DNA of 64,000 bases, taken from Fremontodendron californicum (taxonomy: Eukaryota; Streptophyta; Magnoliopsida; Malvales; Malvaceae). Both the position numbers and the translations under genes were made by a program. The notes under the pieces are model-generated. The model did no database searches. It saw nothing but the letters and a program-made list of their open reading frames with translations, and was not told the origin of the DNA. The stretch lies in contig JAULJL010000017.1 in NCBI GenBank assembly GCA_030761205.1, positions 5,590,001 to 5,654,000 on the forward strand. The letters run 5' to 3'. Positions 1 to 12,800 of the stretch are shown here, piece by piece. Within the stretch, counting starts at the first letter, position 1. Every line of letters starts with the position of its first letter.

Positions 1-600
1 GAACACAAGTGCTTCCCTATCCCGCTGAACAGACAGTGCATTCTCAAGCGTGCTGTCAGTAGCCTTCATTCACTACATGTGACTGAAACACTTCTCCTAA
101 TATAACCTCCCATAACTGGCATTTCTCCCACTATCATATATAACCTCTCCACCACCCATGATTGAGAGGAAGTTTATATAAAATAACTTCCCACTCTGTT
201 AATAACTTCTCCTGATAACCTTTTTGAAGAGGCTATAAATAGAAGCTCAAAGGCTTCATTTAGGATCTTTTGGCCATTTGACAAACTTTCTAACGTTAAG
301 AATTCTCTGCAACATTTTCTCTGCAATTTCTACAACCACCATACTTTCCACCATCCTCAGCCACTTACAGCCTTCATCACCACCACCTGCCACCGCACTT
401 GTTCTCCAGGGTCTGCTCCAATCTTCCTCTCCGCCATCTCTCTACGACTTCTCGTTTTACTGATTTGCAACGTTTCCTCAACCGATCAAAAACACCCTCT
501 ACACTAGGCAGGCTTGACCTGGCTTGTCTCGTCAGCTTTGGACCACGGTTTGAACTTTGAAGAGGATCCATCAATTTTGAAGATGTTTTACCTTATTTTC
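1..600 (+). other. Left-edge segment, possibly part of an LTR or a promoter and leader
   Basis: A TATAAATAG motif at 234-242 is followed by pyrimidine-rich, CA-rich sequence without a convincing gene. The longest plus-strand frame (278-463) is low-complexity Ser/Pro/Thr with no domain. The pattern of TATA box, short GC-poor leader and repeated 'ataac..ctcc' words resembles a plant copia-type LTR cut by the window edge. I see no matching second LTR, PBS or target duplication, so this is a weak guess. Confidence 0.25.
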
Positions 601-1032
601 CTTCTGGCAAATAAGTCGGTCATCATTCAATTCAATTGAATCAAATAATGCAGTCAGTCAAGTTCCCTTTTTTTTCCCAATGAAGGAAGAAACCCAAATG
701 AAATATCCATGAAAACGTATACATAAAACATCATGTGGGAAATATTGATGTCTGCCCCATTCATTCACTTACCTAAACAAGACAATAGTATTTGTCTGCC
801 CCTTTCATTCATTTTTCGTAGACAAAATGTCTAAAATTACTAAACAAAAACTTTCTTGTTTACCGCAAATTAAACTCTAATCAACTAATTATAGGACCCA
901 TTGCTTCCAATGTCCAATAAACTTATAATTGTGGTTCTTTCTAAATCCTACTACCTTCATTTTTTTTTGTCTCCATTACAGCTTGTTTGAGAACTTTGAT
1001 TCCATTGTTAATGCTTCAATTATTTTCCTTGA

Positions 1033-1180
1033 ATCATCATCAAGTGACATAACTATGGTGATCAAACATGTTGACGCAATCCAATTCGTGTAGGTGGCCT
1101 GGGATGATGATCAACATGTTTGATCATCATCAAGTGACATAACTATGGTGATCAAACATGTTGATCATCATTCCACCTAC
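1033..1180. repeat. Direct repeat plus long inverted repeat (foldback)
   Basis: A 42 bp segment at 1033-1074 (containing AAGTGACATAACTATGGTG) recurs almost unchanged at 1122-1164. In addition 1090-1125 and 1150-1180 are near-perfect inverted complements (GTAGGTGG..GATGATGATCAACATG on the left arm), enclosing a loop of about 24 bases. A transcript of either strand would fold into a stem of about 30 bp. It lies about 700 bp upstream of the ERF gene that starts at 1892. No transposase or target duplication is visible. Confidence 0.75.
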
Positions 1181-1840
1181 TCGAAAGATTATATATATCA
1201 AACGAATCAAATTCTGAGGTAAGCCATCTGATCTCACCGACTTCCAAGAGAACTTGAATATTTAAGAAATCAGCCCTCCCAAGGGCCAGATTCAACCTCA
1301 TTAGATCTATGTTATTATTTCCCGATTTAAATTAATCAAACCATAACTAATAATAATGTTATGAAGATGACATGAATTGAGCAAACGTAATGGACTGACC
1401 TCACCGCTAACATCATTTATGCTACGCAACTAGAAAAATACCCTACGAACAAAAGATATTCCAAACGAAATATATTTGTTTTATCCCTACACATTGCTGT
1501 TATGAATCTATTAAGGAATAATTAATTGAAATTATTAGCGTAATCCTTGTGACATCACCACCAGCTTCAACCTGTTTGAATCAACAGGGAAAAAAATAAT
1601 GAATTGAAAAAGAACAATAATATTAAACTTTTGCAAACAATTTGTTAAAATATACACAAAAGTGAACTCATATCCTTTGTCATTGCCTGGATCATATCCA
1701 TATTCGTTGCACCAAAATCTATCTCTGTCCGAAAGGTCTTTGGCACGTTGAAAACTTCTTGGCATTCTTTAATTGGGTGGTTATTGTCAATCTTCCCATT
1801 TGTTTATATGGCCGCCCAATTGTGTGCGTTTGCCACCTAG

Positions 1841-1847
1841 TATAAAT
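1841..1847 (+). promoter_or_regulatory. TATA box of the ERF gene at 1892
   Basis: TATAAAT lies 51 bp before the ATG at 1892, so transcription would start at about 1872 with a leader of roughly 20 bases. A GCCGCC core (1811-1816) sits just upstream. This is the core of the GCC box that ERF proteins bind, although the canonical leading A is replaced by G, so self- or cross-regulation is only a possibility. Confidence 0.6.
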
Positions 1848-1891
1848 GCCTAACTGAAGCTACTGCTCTCTTTCAAGCTCGAACAACGCCC

Positions 1892-2365
<474 letters not shown>

Positions 2366-3059
2366 ACAAAAAAAGAATGAAACATTTTTAGTATTTTCAG
2401 AATTCCTCCTTTTCAAACAGGATTAGTTACTTCTTCCCCTGTAAAACAACACTATGGTTCTGTTTCTATCTTTTGTTCTTTGTAGCTATGACTTGCTTTA
2501 ATTAATAATATAATGAACTGGTTCACTTTCTCAATGGAAATATTAAGATTTCTTTGTCAAATTTTGGCCCTCTTTATCTTTACTTCAAAAAAGCACTTAA
2601 AGAACTGAATTTAAGGGCCCCATATGGAGACTCCAAGTTGACTTTTGGTTGATTTGGCTGAGTTTTAGTTATCTACTTTATTATTGGTTTTCTTTTTTCA
2701 AACAAAAAAGACCCTTCAATCGAATTATGTTGAATCGTAGATGCACTCACTTGCATCATTATCCATCAACTCTGGCCTTTTTTGCTCGAATTCTTTTTGT
2801 CCAAAGCATGTAATTTTGACCTTGAGAGCCGCCACGCCCTACTCTAGGAGTTTCCATCACTTCCGGGTCTCTGTTTTCCCTCCTTCCTTGAAAAAAATAT
2901 ATAAAATTCCTCTAGATGAACTTTTCAATACAATTGCAGTTTCAATAAAGATTTAAAAAGAATGAAAAATCAGAAACGAGTAATTGAAATTTCCCTGGTT
3001 TACAACTGAAAAACAGAGGTAAAATTATTTCCATGGTTAACTAATCCAACAATAGAAAC
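2366..3059. other. Intergenic space between two convergent ERF genes
   Basis: This holds the 3' flanks of the two ERF genes. There are AATAAT-type words and T-rich stretches but no gene. The short frame at 2741-2956 has no recognisable domain. Confidence 0.6.
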
Positions 3060-3506
3060 TTAATCAAAAGTTTCATCTTTGTTTTTATTTAGGCGTTGCC
3101 TATCATCTTGGGTATCAAGAAGATCCTCTAACAACTTGTTATCCAGGTACTCAAATTCAATAACTTCACTTCCTCGTCCTCTTGGGGGATAATTCCCTCT
3201 GCCAACTGAATAAGTAGACGAAGAAGAAGCCGAAGATGGTGGAAAGGTTGCATGATCCTGATGATATTGGTACTCGTTTGGGAAGTTGAGAATAGCTGAG
3301 TGACCCCGAAAGGCAAAAGCAGCCCTGTCATATGCCCTTGCAGCCTCTTCAGCCGTCTCGAAAGTTCCTAGCCACAGCCGTGCTCCATTCCTCGTTGGAT
3401 CACGTATCTCCGCCGCGAACTTTCCCCATGGCCTCCGGCGAATTCCCCTATATTTGACCTCCCCATTATTGTTCCCTGCTTTCCTCCCTCCTTGAGATGC
3501 TTCCAT
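3060..3506 (-). CDS. Small ERF subgroup IXc transcription factor (ERF095/ERF096-like)
   Basis: Single-exon 148-residue AP2/ERF factor. The domain occupies residues 19-77 (KYRGIRRRPWGKFAAEIRD, WLGTFETAEEAARAYDRAAF, ILNFPNEY), with the ERF-type Ala/Asp pair and the normal loop length (PTRNGARLWLG). A Ser/Pro linker (residues 89-112) leads to the IXc C-terminal motif IEFEYLDNKLLEDLLD (residues 116-131), then a basic tail. It is expected to be nuclear and to bind GCC-box promoters. It is very close to the ERF at 1892-2365 and in convergent orientation, so the two are probably local duplicates that inverted. ATG 3506 is the first in frame after a TATATAA at 3591-3597. Subgroup is certain; one-to-one orthology is not. 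Confidence 0.95.
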   Translation of the reverse strand: MEASQGGRKAGNNNGEVKYRGIRRRPWGKFAAEIRDPTRNGARLWLGTFETAEEAARAYDRAAFAFRGHSAILNFPNEYQYHQDHATFPPSSASSSSTYSVGRGNYPPRGRGSEVIEFEYLDNKLLEDLLDTQDDRQRLNKNKDETFD

Positions 3507-3590
3507 TGTTTGTTGCTGTTTGTTTCAAGTGTAACTTGGTTGGCAAAAAACTGCAAGGGAATGTTTGGAATAATGGAAATGGAAAGCGTT

Positions 3591-3597
3591 TTATATA
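3591..3597 (-). promoter_or_regulatory. TATA box of the ERF gene at 3060-3506
   Basis: TATATAA on the minus strand, 85 bp upstream of the ATG at 3506. This is a normal distance for a short-leader plant ERF gene. Confidence 0.5.
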
Positions 3598-3619
3598 TGA
3601 CATGGATTATCATGATTCA

Positions 3620-6600
3620 AAAAGGGGTCAATGGCCCTTAATGCGCCATGAACAAAAGTTGGGTCATTCCTGACGGTTGGAATTTGTTAATTTGTTCTTG
3701 CTAGGAAACTTCCTTGGATATATAGTATGAGGAACAAAAGTTCGATCTGTTCCACGTTATTTTTGGGTCGCTATAACAAAAACTACATCTGAAAACTGTG
3801 CGATTAATAAAGTAATTTTTCTTTTCTTTCCACGTTAGCAATTAGCAAAATGTGTCTCAACGTTTAGTGGGGAGATCCAAATATTGGCAGGGTGCATGCA
3901 TGACGAGTTTCTTTCGTTTGGCGGCTATACCATAGACCTATTAATTTCAACACGAACACAACACGTAAAAAATAATTAAAATATAATCTAATATAAAAAA
4001 ATTAAACGAACACGATATGAATAAATGTATACATTAAAATTTATATAACACAAATTATTGATATATCAAAATTTATATAAATATATAACATTTTAAACAC
4101 GAATATAATATAAAAATATAATATAAATACAACACAAATACAAAATGAGCTAATTAATTTCACCGTTCGTTTTGCAAATAGCTGCCTTTCCTTAATGCCT
4201 TTCCACTGTTACAAAATAATAAAATCATACCATCCAATGATAACTTTATTTAGCCATCGATGTGAATGATGATTTACATGTCATTTTAACTTCGGATTTA
4301 AAAGTTGGGATTTTGAAATTTCATCTCGCAATTACATGTTTATGGCCTAGGGTTAGGGTCTAGAGTATATCAATCGAAAAATATATGATGTTTAAACAGA
4401 AAAGAGTCAACCTACCTTCGTGAGCCTAAGTCCTTGGTCCTCCATCCCAGAATTTGGTATGATTAACGATTTTCTTTTTTCTTTTTTTTTTTTTTAAAGA
4501 AAAATAAGCTTTGTTTCTAAATATTTTTGTTTGGATTTATATTTATATAATGTCAGTGTTTAGATTTATACACTAACTTATTAAAAGTTAGGTTTAAGAT
4601 TTAGGATTTAGGATTTAAGTTTAAGGTTTTAGGGTTTATTTTTTTAATATTCACTGTCAATATATAAAACTATATACTAACAATGTATCAAATACAATTT
4701 TTTTTTTTAATTTTTTTTATAAAGACATTTAAATCGGAGAGGATTGGTCAAGCACCAATGATTGGACCAAGCCTCTTGAGTTGACTTAATTAACATCTCT
4801 TCTGAATCCAAGCCTCTCGACGAACAATTTGGGTTCCAAATCCACCGCATACCACATCGGCTTAGAGATCCAAACACAAACATATAGAAGGCCCAATTAG
4901 ACTTCAATAATTTAAAGGCCCAAAATGAGTTCAAAGATATGAAGCCCAAAAAAAATACTTAAAAGAGATGGGAAGCTCTTGTGATTTTACCATAAGGATT
5001 TCATTTTTTTTTTTTTAATTTTCAAAACTTACTACTATTATTTTACGTACAAGTATCCCATACTATTATTTTACTACTATTATTTTAATAAAAAACCCTA
5101 TTACGATATAAAATAAATAATTAATTAATATGGTAAAATTTTAATTTTATTTGTGAAATTTAAAATTTTCATTGATAATGTATAAAGTAATAGTTTTATT
5201 TTATTTTTAAATACTTTTAATATTTTAATGCATAATAGTTTAATAATTTCTATTTTATATATCAATAAAATTCTCATTGAGATTAATTACTATTAGTTAG
5301 TGGTTATGGTAGACTTAATGATGCATTCATTTTTAATCTTATTTTTTATTTTTACTTATGTACATCAAAAGTGATGCAAGTAGCTAGTGGAAGTCAGAGA
5401 CAGCTATTAAACTAACGAACAAGATGGGAAATTCCAGAAGGTTCAATATTATATATATGAATAAAAGCCAATAATCAAATTAGAAAATCAAAGTTTTAAA
5501 ACAAAATAACGAAAAGTATAACTATAATTTTATATTGAACTCGAGATTAATTCAATGGTCAAAAAGCTCAAATTCAAGCCGAACAAATTTGAAAGTAAAA
5601 CCTCAACCAACGGCTGGGAGATTCTTAGGTTTCAACAAATATAATAGTATATATATGCCAAAATTTTATTCTAAACTCTAATTATTTTCAATTTTCCATT
5701 TTTTTCCCCTCTCCTTTCTTTTGGGGATGTGGGGAGAGTAGGCTGAGGGGTGAATTCAAGTAATACAAATACATATCTTGTGCATACATAAAAAATATTA
5801 GTTATATATATATATAAACTATAAATTAACTAAAAAATGCTATAAACATAAAGTATGTTTGACCATATTGAAATGTCGTTTTGGTACTAGACCAAATATA
5901 AGTACTTCACATTAATTTCAATAAGATACTATTATTTTTTAATTGGCATGACTAATTTTACCCCTATCATACATATACCAAATTAAAACAATTTTTTAAA
6001 TAATATTTTTATCATTTGATATCATTTTATGATTGAATCTTAGTATATGTTTTGATTTCATTACCTTTCCCTCTCTGGCTCTCTCTCTATAATGCAAACA
6101 AAGCCATAGATCCTATGTTAATTTGTCTTCTTACTCTAGCCCTAACAAAACTATTTAAAAAAAAAAAAAAAACCTACATCCACATGCTTTCTTTTCCATC
6201 GTTGAATAAGGAAAAGAAAGTCTCCCTCTTAATTTGTCTATTATCTCACCATATGTTTTGATTTCAAACATGTTTCCTTTTTCTTTACTGCGTAGCTCTC
6301 TTTGATTTGCAAGCTGCTACTGTCCCAAAAAAGAACAATATATCTCTCTCCAACAATTTCCTAGAAGAAGCACATGTTTTTGTTTTCCTCGGCCAACAAA
6401 AAGGAAAGAAAATATAAAGCATATATAGAACAGGACAAAATGGAGACGTCTAGTGACTGACTGGTCTAGGTAATGCCCACTTTTCCTTCATTCCAGAATG
6501 ATCAAATAATTAGTTGTTTCCTCCTATTATTTATCACTATTAAGGAACTAATTAATTCATTTATATATGTTTTAATTACCTGCTCAAAGCAGTTGTGCAA

Positions 6601-9600
6601 TGCATTTCAGCCTCATATTCCTTTCCCATATTCTTTTGTGGGTGACAGCCTGGGACTGATCTTAGATTCTGGAGAAAGGAATGTATAAAAAAAATATTAC
6701 GTCAATATATATATATATATATATATATTTTTATTTAAGTCATGTCACATAATTAAATTTTTAAAAAAAAATAATTATTTATTATAAAAATTATTAATGA
6801 ATTATTGACATAAATATTTATTATTTAATTATTACATATAATATATAATAAATAGTTATTTTTTTTAAATTTGATTACATGACATAATTTTAATAAAAAA
6901 TATATATATTAATGTGACGTAATTATTTCATACAATTTTTTTTAAAATTTTATCTAATCCACAATTAATTTTTAAAAAATTACTATTAACCGAAAGTGCT
7001 TCCATTAAGACCTGATAGCTACTATATATGGCTGACCGTAGGTCCCCAGGGACGGAGACGGCGACGGCGGCCCAAATCGTAAAGGATTAAATGTTTTAAG
7101 GATTTAGTAGCCACTCAAGATTGAGGGCTTAATAAAGATATGATTATGATTAAAATATTATAATGTGTAATCTATGAAGAGACCATATACGATGAATCCT
7201 GGAGCTGTTTTGTCGGGCCTTATATATATTTATTGCTTTTGGATGAAAAAAAAAAAATGGTCAAATTACAAATGACAGAGTCCAGATATGGTGGGCATCA
7301 CCACTATTCGTCCTGACCTTGTGAGTTGTGACCACACTCTTGTCACGTGACAAAAGTTTCCCCTAATAACCAATCCGAAAGGAGTTTTTCATGTTTTTCT
7401 TCTTTTTTTCTTTCTGATAAATGCGGAGGATTTTTTTTTTTTTTTTTTATCTAAAACTCTGGTCAAGAAGAAATGTATGTTTAGTGTCAAGTTATATTAG
7501 ACTTTTCACTATTCTAATTTATAAAAAAAATTACATGTAATTATTTAATTTGATGAACAAATTCATAATATTAAGTATTGAATTTTATATTGTAATAGGG
7601 TTTATATCATAAAATACTCGCAATCTTTCCTAGGGATAATGGATTTGATCGATTCGGTTAGCTATATATTTTGATTAATGTAATTGAATTTTGAAAAATC
7701 AATTCGAATTCGAATTGAATTTTTTGAAATCAAACTAATTCAATCCAAATTTTATCATTTGAATTGGTTCGATTCATCAATTTTTTAATATTACTTTTTT
7801 AAAATTTATTACTATTATTTTAATATATTTAAATAAATTTAGATATAAAAAAATTATTTTATTTAATAAAATTTCAAAGTTCTTCGTTTCAGGTCGTATA
7901 ATTTCGATTTTTTCAATTCATGATTTAAAAATCTATTTGAACTCAAGTGAAACATTTAATATTCGATACGAACCCAAATCGAATAAAAAAATTGATCCAA
8001 ATCGAATCAAACATTATAATTTAAATCGATTTTTTTTTTTCAAAGAAAATTTCAACCCTAATCTTTCCCTTTGGGAGGACTTCCAAAAATTCAACAAATT
8101 TTATCCGAAAGTTCTTGAAGACCTTGAACGGTTAAAGAAAGCTTTGAAGATAGAGGGGGGCCTGAATCCAGACTTTGAACGCCCCGTGTCGCTTTACCTC
8201 TAGTCATTCTTGCATACTCATGATAGAACTTTGATCAATGGCTTTTTTTTTTTGCACGTTGATTCATTTTCTTAGATGAAGAAAACTATGACTTAAATTC
8301 ATAACGTAAACATGATCATGATGAGCACATCGTTTTCAATGTTGCATTTTATCGTTTTCGATGTTGTTAATTGTTGACAGAAATTAGAGGTGGAGGATTG
8401 CCTAATTAATTAAGCATGCCCAATCGATTTAAACACTAATATGATGCACACAGTACATTTTTTGCAATAAGTACCCAAAAAATCATGATCTTATGAAAAA
8501 AAAAACAGATTATTTGGTTGTAATTTGGAATAGTCGAATTACTGTTCAAATGAACTAATGTTTAGATGGATACACTTTGTCATTCTCGCGACTAAATTTT
8601 GATTGAAAAAATCAGAATGGTTTATGTAAGATCAATTTTTTTTTTTTGAAATTTCTATACTTAAGAAATTGGCAGTTTATTTGATTAGCTGCATTGAATT
8701 TTGTTTGTGTTTGTTAAAAAGAAAGAGGATGAAATTTTTGTTTGATATATATATATATATATATATGGTTTGGTTAATTAATGTGATAATGTCTATAGAC
8801 ACTAATTAAGTATTACTTAATTATTATTTTAATTTAATGTATTATTTTTATTCAATTCAAAAAAAATTATTAATTGTATTTTTTCTTTAAATATTATCTT
8901 AACTAGTGTCATTAAATACTAATTAACATTTCTCACTCTCTATATATATATATGATAAATGCATTTCACTTAAACGTGGCAAGAAAATTAACTAAAAATT
9001 AAGGCTATTACTAATTTAATGGCAAGTTTTATCCATTTATTTGCCAAAAAAAGTGAGAATAGAGGACGAAGATAGTAATTCTGTATGGCAAGTTTTATCC
9101 ATTGATATGCCAAATGAAGAGAGAATAGAGGAAGAAGATAATAATTCTCACATAAGAAATTAAAAATAGATTCCTTAATATTTAATCTTCCACTTTTCCT
9201 TGTCTGTTAGTAATCAAGAAACCAAACAATAAATAAAGAAATTATTATTAAATGTAAAGAAAGAATCTAAGCTCTTTTTTTTTTTTTTTTTTCCACCCCC
9301 ATAGCCATAATCAAACCCTCTTCCACCATTACTATTTTATTTTCTAATGAGATATAAACAAAAACTCGTTTCAAAGAATTCAGGTGATCAGCTTTTACAT
9401 GGGAATTTGCTCAATTTAGAAATAAAACGACCACGACATATTAGCTGTCGTCATTATAATATGAAACCTGCGTCTCTCGTCCTTAAAACAAATTGTCAGC
9501 AAATTAAGTGTTTTTTTTATCTGAATCTAAGTTTTTTTCTTTAAAAAAAAAAAAAAAAATCCAAAGTTGTCCATGTAAACTGTTCAAGTGAGACATGAAA

Positions 9601-10985
9601 ATGTTGTTCCATATTAAAAAATTTCAATTATAGCTACATATTTTACTTTAGATGTTCTTTGCCAGCTTCTTTTACTATATATATATATATATATATGTAT
9701 AATTGTATATATTTACCCCTTCTCACGTGTTGTAAAATTAATGTAAAGAGCAAGTATAAAAATACATTGAATTCAGCCTAACCTAACCTAACTAGGAGTC
9801 AACAAAATATTGTTAGCTTTAACCTTGTTGTCTCTTCCTATAATAATAATAATAATAAAAAAAAAAAAAAAAAGCTTGTTTTCTGTTGAGTAATTAGGAC
9901 AGGCAACCTGGCCAATTGACAAACCTTACTTGTAGCAAAAGAATCTTGGAGAGAAGGGAAGGTCATCAAAAGACTAATCAGATAATTAACATCTTTTTCT
10001 TTTCTTTCCAATCTTTCAAGGTCTAAGTTAACACGCATGTTTCTTAAATAGTTATTCATAAAAAACAAAAAACAAAAAAAAAAAAAAAAAAAAAAAGGAA
10101 AATTTTGAAAAACAACCGGTGAACTTCAAAAACTTTATTAAATGATACTATACAAAAAATGTATTATTAAAAAGGAAATAACAATTATTAAATTATTAAA
10201 AAGAAAATGACTATTTACCCTGAATTAAAAAAAAAAAAAAAATAGAAGCTTTCTTTCTCCTCTCCTTTGAAAAAACTCAAAGCCTCATCAAGTTTAAGGA
10301 TCTTGATTTACATTTAAGTATTATCAATTTCTCAAGAGGGGTGGGTTTAGACATACCCATATTAACATATTCAATACCAGAAATAGCAAAGATAGAATAA
10401 AAAAAAAGGAAACAGATTTTGGGGAATTGAGAAACGAAAAAAAAAAAAAAATATCAGTAAAATGAGCAAAAGAAAGAAAAATAATGATTCTCCTCTTCAT
10501 CTTCATTGCGTAAAACATAAGAAATTTTTTTTAAGAGGAAAGAAACTGAAGCTTTGGATAAAAAAAAAAAAAAAAAAAGACTAATTAAGCAACGGGAGAG
10601 AGAAAGGAACTTTTCTTAACTCAATTTTCAGTAAAGGATAAATATGTCATTTCCATTTCCTTTTCATTAATTTCATAATTTATTATTTCCTTTTCAGTAA
10701 TAATGTTTCTTTATGGTAGCACTTAATAAATATTTTAGGTCCACCGGTTGTTTTTCAAATTCTCCCAAAAATAAATAAAAAAAACAAAACTCATGATTTA
10801 AAATGAATTATACAAGTGTCAGATATCAGTAGAAAGCTCCTAATCTTGCCAAATACATAAATTTTACTAATACCTTTTTTGTCAGGTTGTTAAACTAAGG
10901 ACATCAAATTAACTTTCAATTTTAGCTAAGATATTAAATTGATGTCTTGTAAATTAAGCTGGATGAAATTTATGGAAAGAGCAGT
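3620..10985. other. Gene-free AT-rich intergenic region
   Basis: I see no gene here. It contains many homopolymer runs, (AT)n tracts (6704-6727, 8745-8766, 9679-9696) and a short stretch at 3945-4140 related to the ACACGAACAC-type repeat at 32-33.6 kb. The segment at 4740-4950 has the 'aaggcccaatt' words common in old plant LTRs. The frame at 7937-8203 ends in a gene-like stretch (WEDFQKFNKFYPKVLEDLER) that I cannot assign. Confidence 0.6.
9019..9150 (+). repeat. Imperfect tandem duplication, 66 bp period
   Basis: Two adjacent copies begin ATGGCAAGTTTTATCCATT at 9019 and 9085, and both end in a purine-rich block ending in AATTCT. They differ at about ten positions. No coding potential is seen. 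Confidence 0.75.
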
Positions 10986-10989
10986 ATCA

Positions 10990-11114
10990 TTTTTTTTTAC
11001 AAAAGAAATCGTAATTTAACATAAAAAAAATATTATAGTTATTGAGATTTCAATTCCAAATTTACTAAATACTATATTTTAAAAATGATTACATAAATCA
11101 ACTAAATTAAATTT
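10990..11114 (-). mobile_element. Decayed tRNA-derived SINE (family copy 1)
   Basis: Read on the minus strand, a TTTAATTTAGTTGATTTATG-like box A region is followed about 50 bp on by a box B remnant (GGAATTGAAATC) and a tail of eight A (the T-run at 10991-10998). The whole length aligns by eye with the better-preserved copies at 34987-35278. No target duplication can be recognised. Confidence 0.5.
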
Positions 11115-11940
11115 TAAGTTCATCATCTTATTACAATATCGAGTTTGACAATATATAGAAACAAACAAATAATGAAAAATGTCATTTCAGTTTATGTTCT
11201 TTACTCTTTATAGCCATTTGTGTTTACACTTCACATTTTATAACTTTAATTTTGTTATTGTTATTTTCATTTGATCTTCCATATGCAATTAATGGTTTTT
11301 GGTAATGACTAAAAAATATATACTTTTCTTATTTTAGTTAAATTGTCATAGTTGAATATTTTTTGTCAAAATTTTCTAACTTTGATATCTATTATTTTAC
11401 ATATTTTAAGTAATTAAATTTTATAAAATATATTTAAAATTGATTTCGTTCAAAGTTTCTAAAATTTTCTCAATATTTTAGAAACAAACAAATAAATTTT
11501 TTCAATAATAAAATATGAAAAAAATAAAAGGTCAAAGTTTGAACATTTTTTATCAATAAAAATAAAAATATGACAACTTTTTTTTGGATAAAAAAGTATG
11601 TAACTTTTATCAAGTGAACGTATATGAACAAATTAATCTTACTCAACTCCCAAAACTTGTCACCAGAGCTCCTCAACTAAAAGCATCCTAGAGGCTATTG
11701 GGACTAACTAGGTGATTATGAGATCAATTTGCACCTAATTTGCGATGCATCATTCGCTTGATTCAAAAGGTTTTATCTTGTTCACAAAAAATAAAAATAA
11801 AAATCGTAAATATAATTCAAGCCTTTATATATATATATATATATCATAATAGATCTTTACAATTTTTCATTTTCAAATTTGGGGACGTTATAGGTTGTAT
11901 AGCATAGGCATAGCAAAAACAGAATTAAGAGGCCTAGAAG

Positions 11941-12149
11941 GGTTTGCTTAACTCTTTGCGTAGTTTAATAATGTTCCATCAATGATTTGAGGTTGTAACA
12001 TAATTGATGTTGAGTCTAAAGAATCTATAGTTGGATAAATACCTTTGGCAGCTAATTCTTTTGAAAGTACGGTAATAACATTTAAATGCACAAATGTTAT
12101 AGCAGAAGTAAGATTGGTCAAATCATCCGTGGGTACATAAACATTGTAG
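11941..12149 (-). pseudogene. atpB: Nuclear plastid DNA fragment: chloroplast atpB (ATP synthase CF1 beta) remnant
   Basis: Read on the minus strand from about 12149, the frame gives VYVPTDDLTN, ITFVHLNVITVLSKELAAKG, IYPTIDSLDSTSIMLQPQII. This tracks the conserved beta-subunit segment that contains VYVPADDLTDPAPATTF and LDSTSTMLQP. The AAKGIYP run is the plastid form; mitochondrial beta has ELGIYP at this place, so the source is plastid DNA. After the match a small frameshift occurs, yet the DNA continues to match plastid atpB (CGCAAAGAGTTAAGCAAAC) in the next frame, which also carries a stop. Only about 70 codons survive, with many substitutions, so it is an old NUPT without function. Confidence 0.85.
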
Positions 12150-12593
12150 CATTTTCAACAATTTTGAAAACATATTAATCTTTCACCCTTTAAGAAAATT
12201 AAATCTAAATTTAGATCAACCATTGTTTAAATATTCACAAGCTTAATTTATCATCCAATGAGGGGTTTCTCTCGCGTGGAGAAAGAGAATCATCGGACAA
12301 TATGGTAGCTTTCATGTGAATTAATAAATCAAAGATCTAGAACATGTCGATCGCATTCCCATCTTACTCAGATTGACGCTGCAATATATCTAATGGTTTT
12401 TGTTTTTAGTTGATCAATTTTTTATTTTGCTTGTGAATAAATCAGCAGACAATTTGTCACAAAGGCTGCAAAATAATGGTTTTATTAAATATCTTTCGTG
12501 TCCCCTTTTATCAGCTAGTGAGAAACCAACGGCAGTTATCAAAAACATGGTATCCACAAATAAAGAAATTACTATAAAATAATAAATTTTGTT
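12150..12593. other. Unassigned sequence between the atpB fragment and the LINE
   Basis: No gene is seen. A GC-richer patch at 12260-12300 (CTCGCGTGGAGAAAGAG) might be further organellar or repeat DNA, but I could not place it. Confidence 0.4.
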
Positions 12594-12800
12594 AATGGGT
12601 ATTTTTTTTTTTGGATAAGTAAGTGTTTTATTTATCCAGAAAGCAGTTAAACTGCTACATCCAACATCATGTGCGACATGTACTTAAAGCTATACATACT
12701 TAAACAATACTTGAATAAAACTTAAGACCACTAATCAATCAGGGAACAATAGCAACATACTTCAGCAATACTTAAAGCTATACCAGAATGGACAAAGATC

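Noticed and set aside
7937..8203. 88-codon frame ending in WEDFQKFNKFYPKVLEDLER and a short tail
   Set aside because: Only the last half looks protein-like and the first half is AT-rich low complexity; no family recognised.
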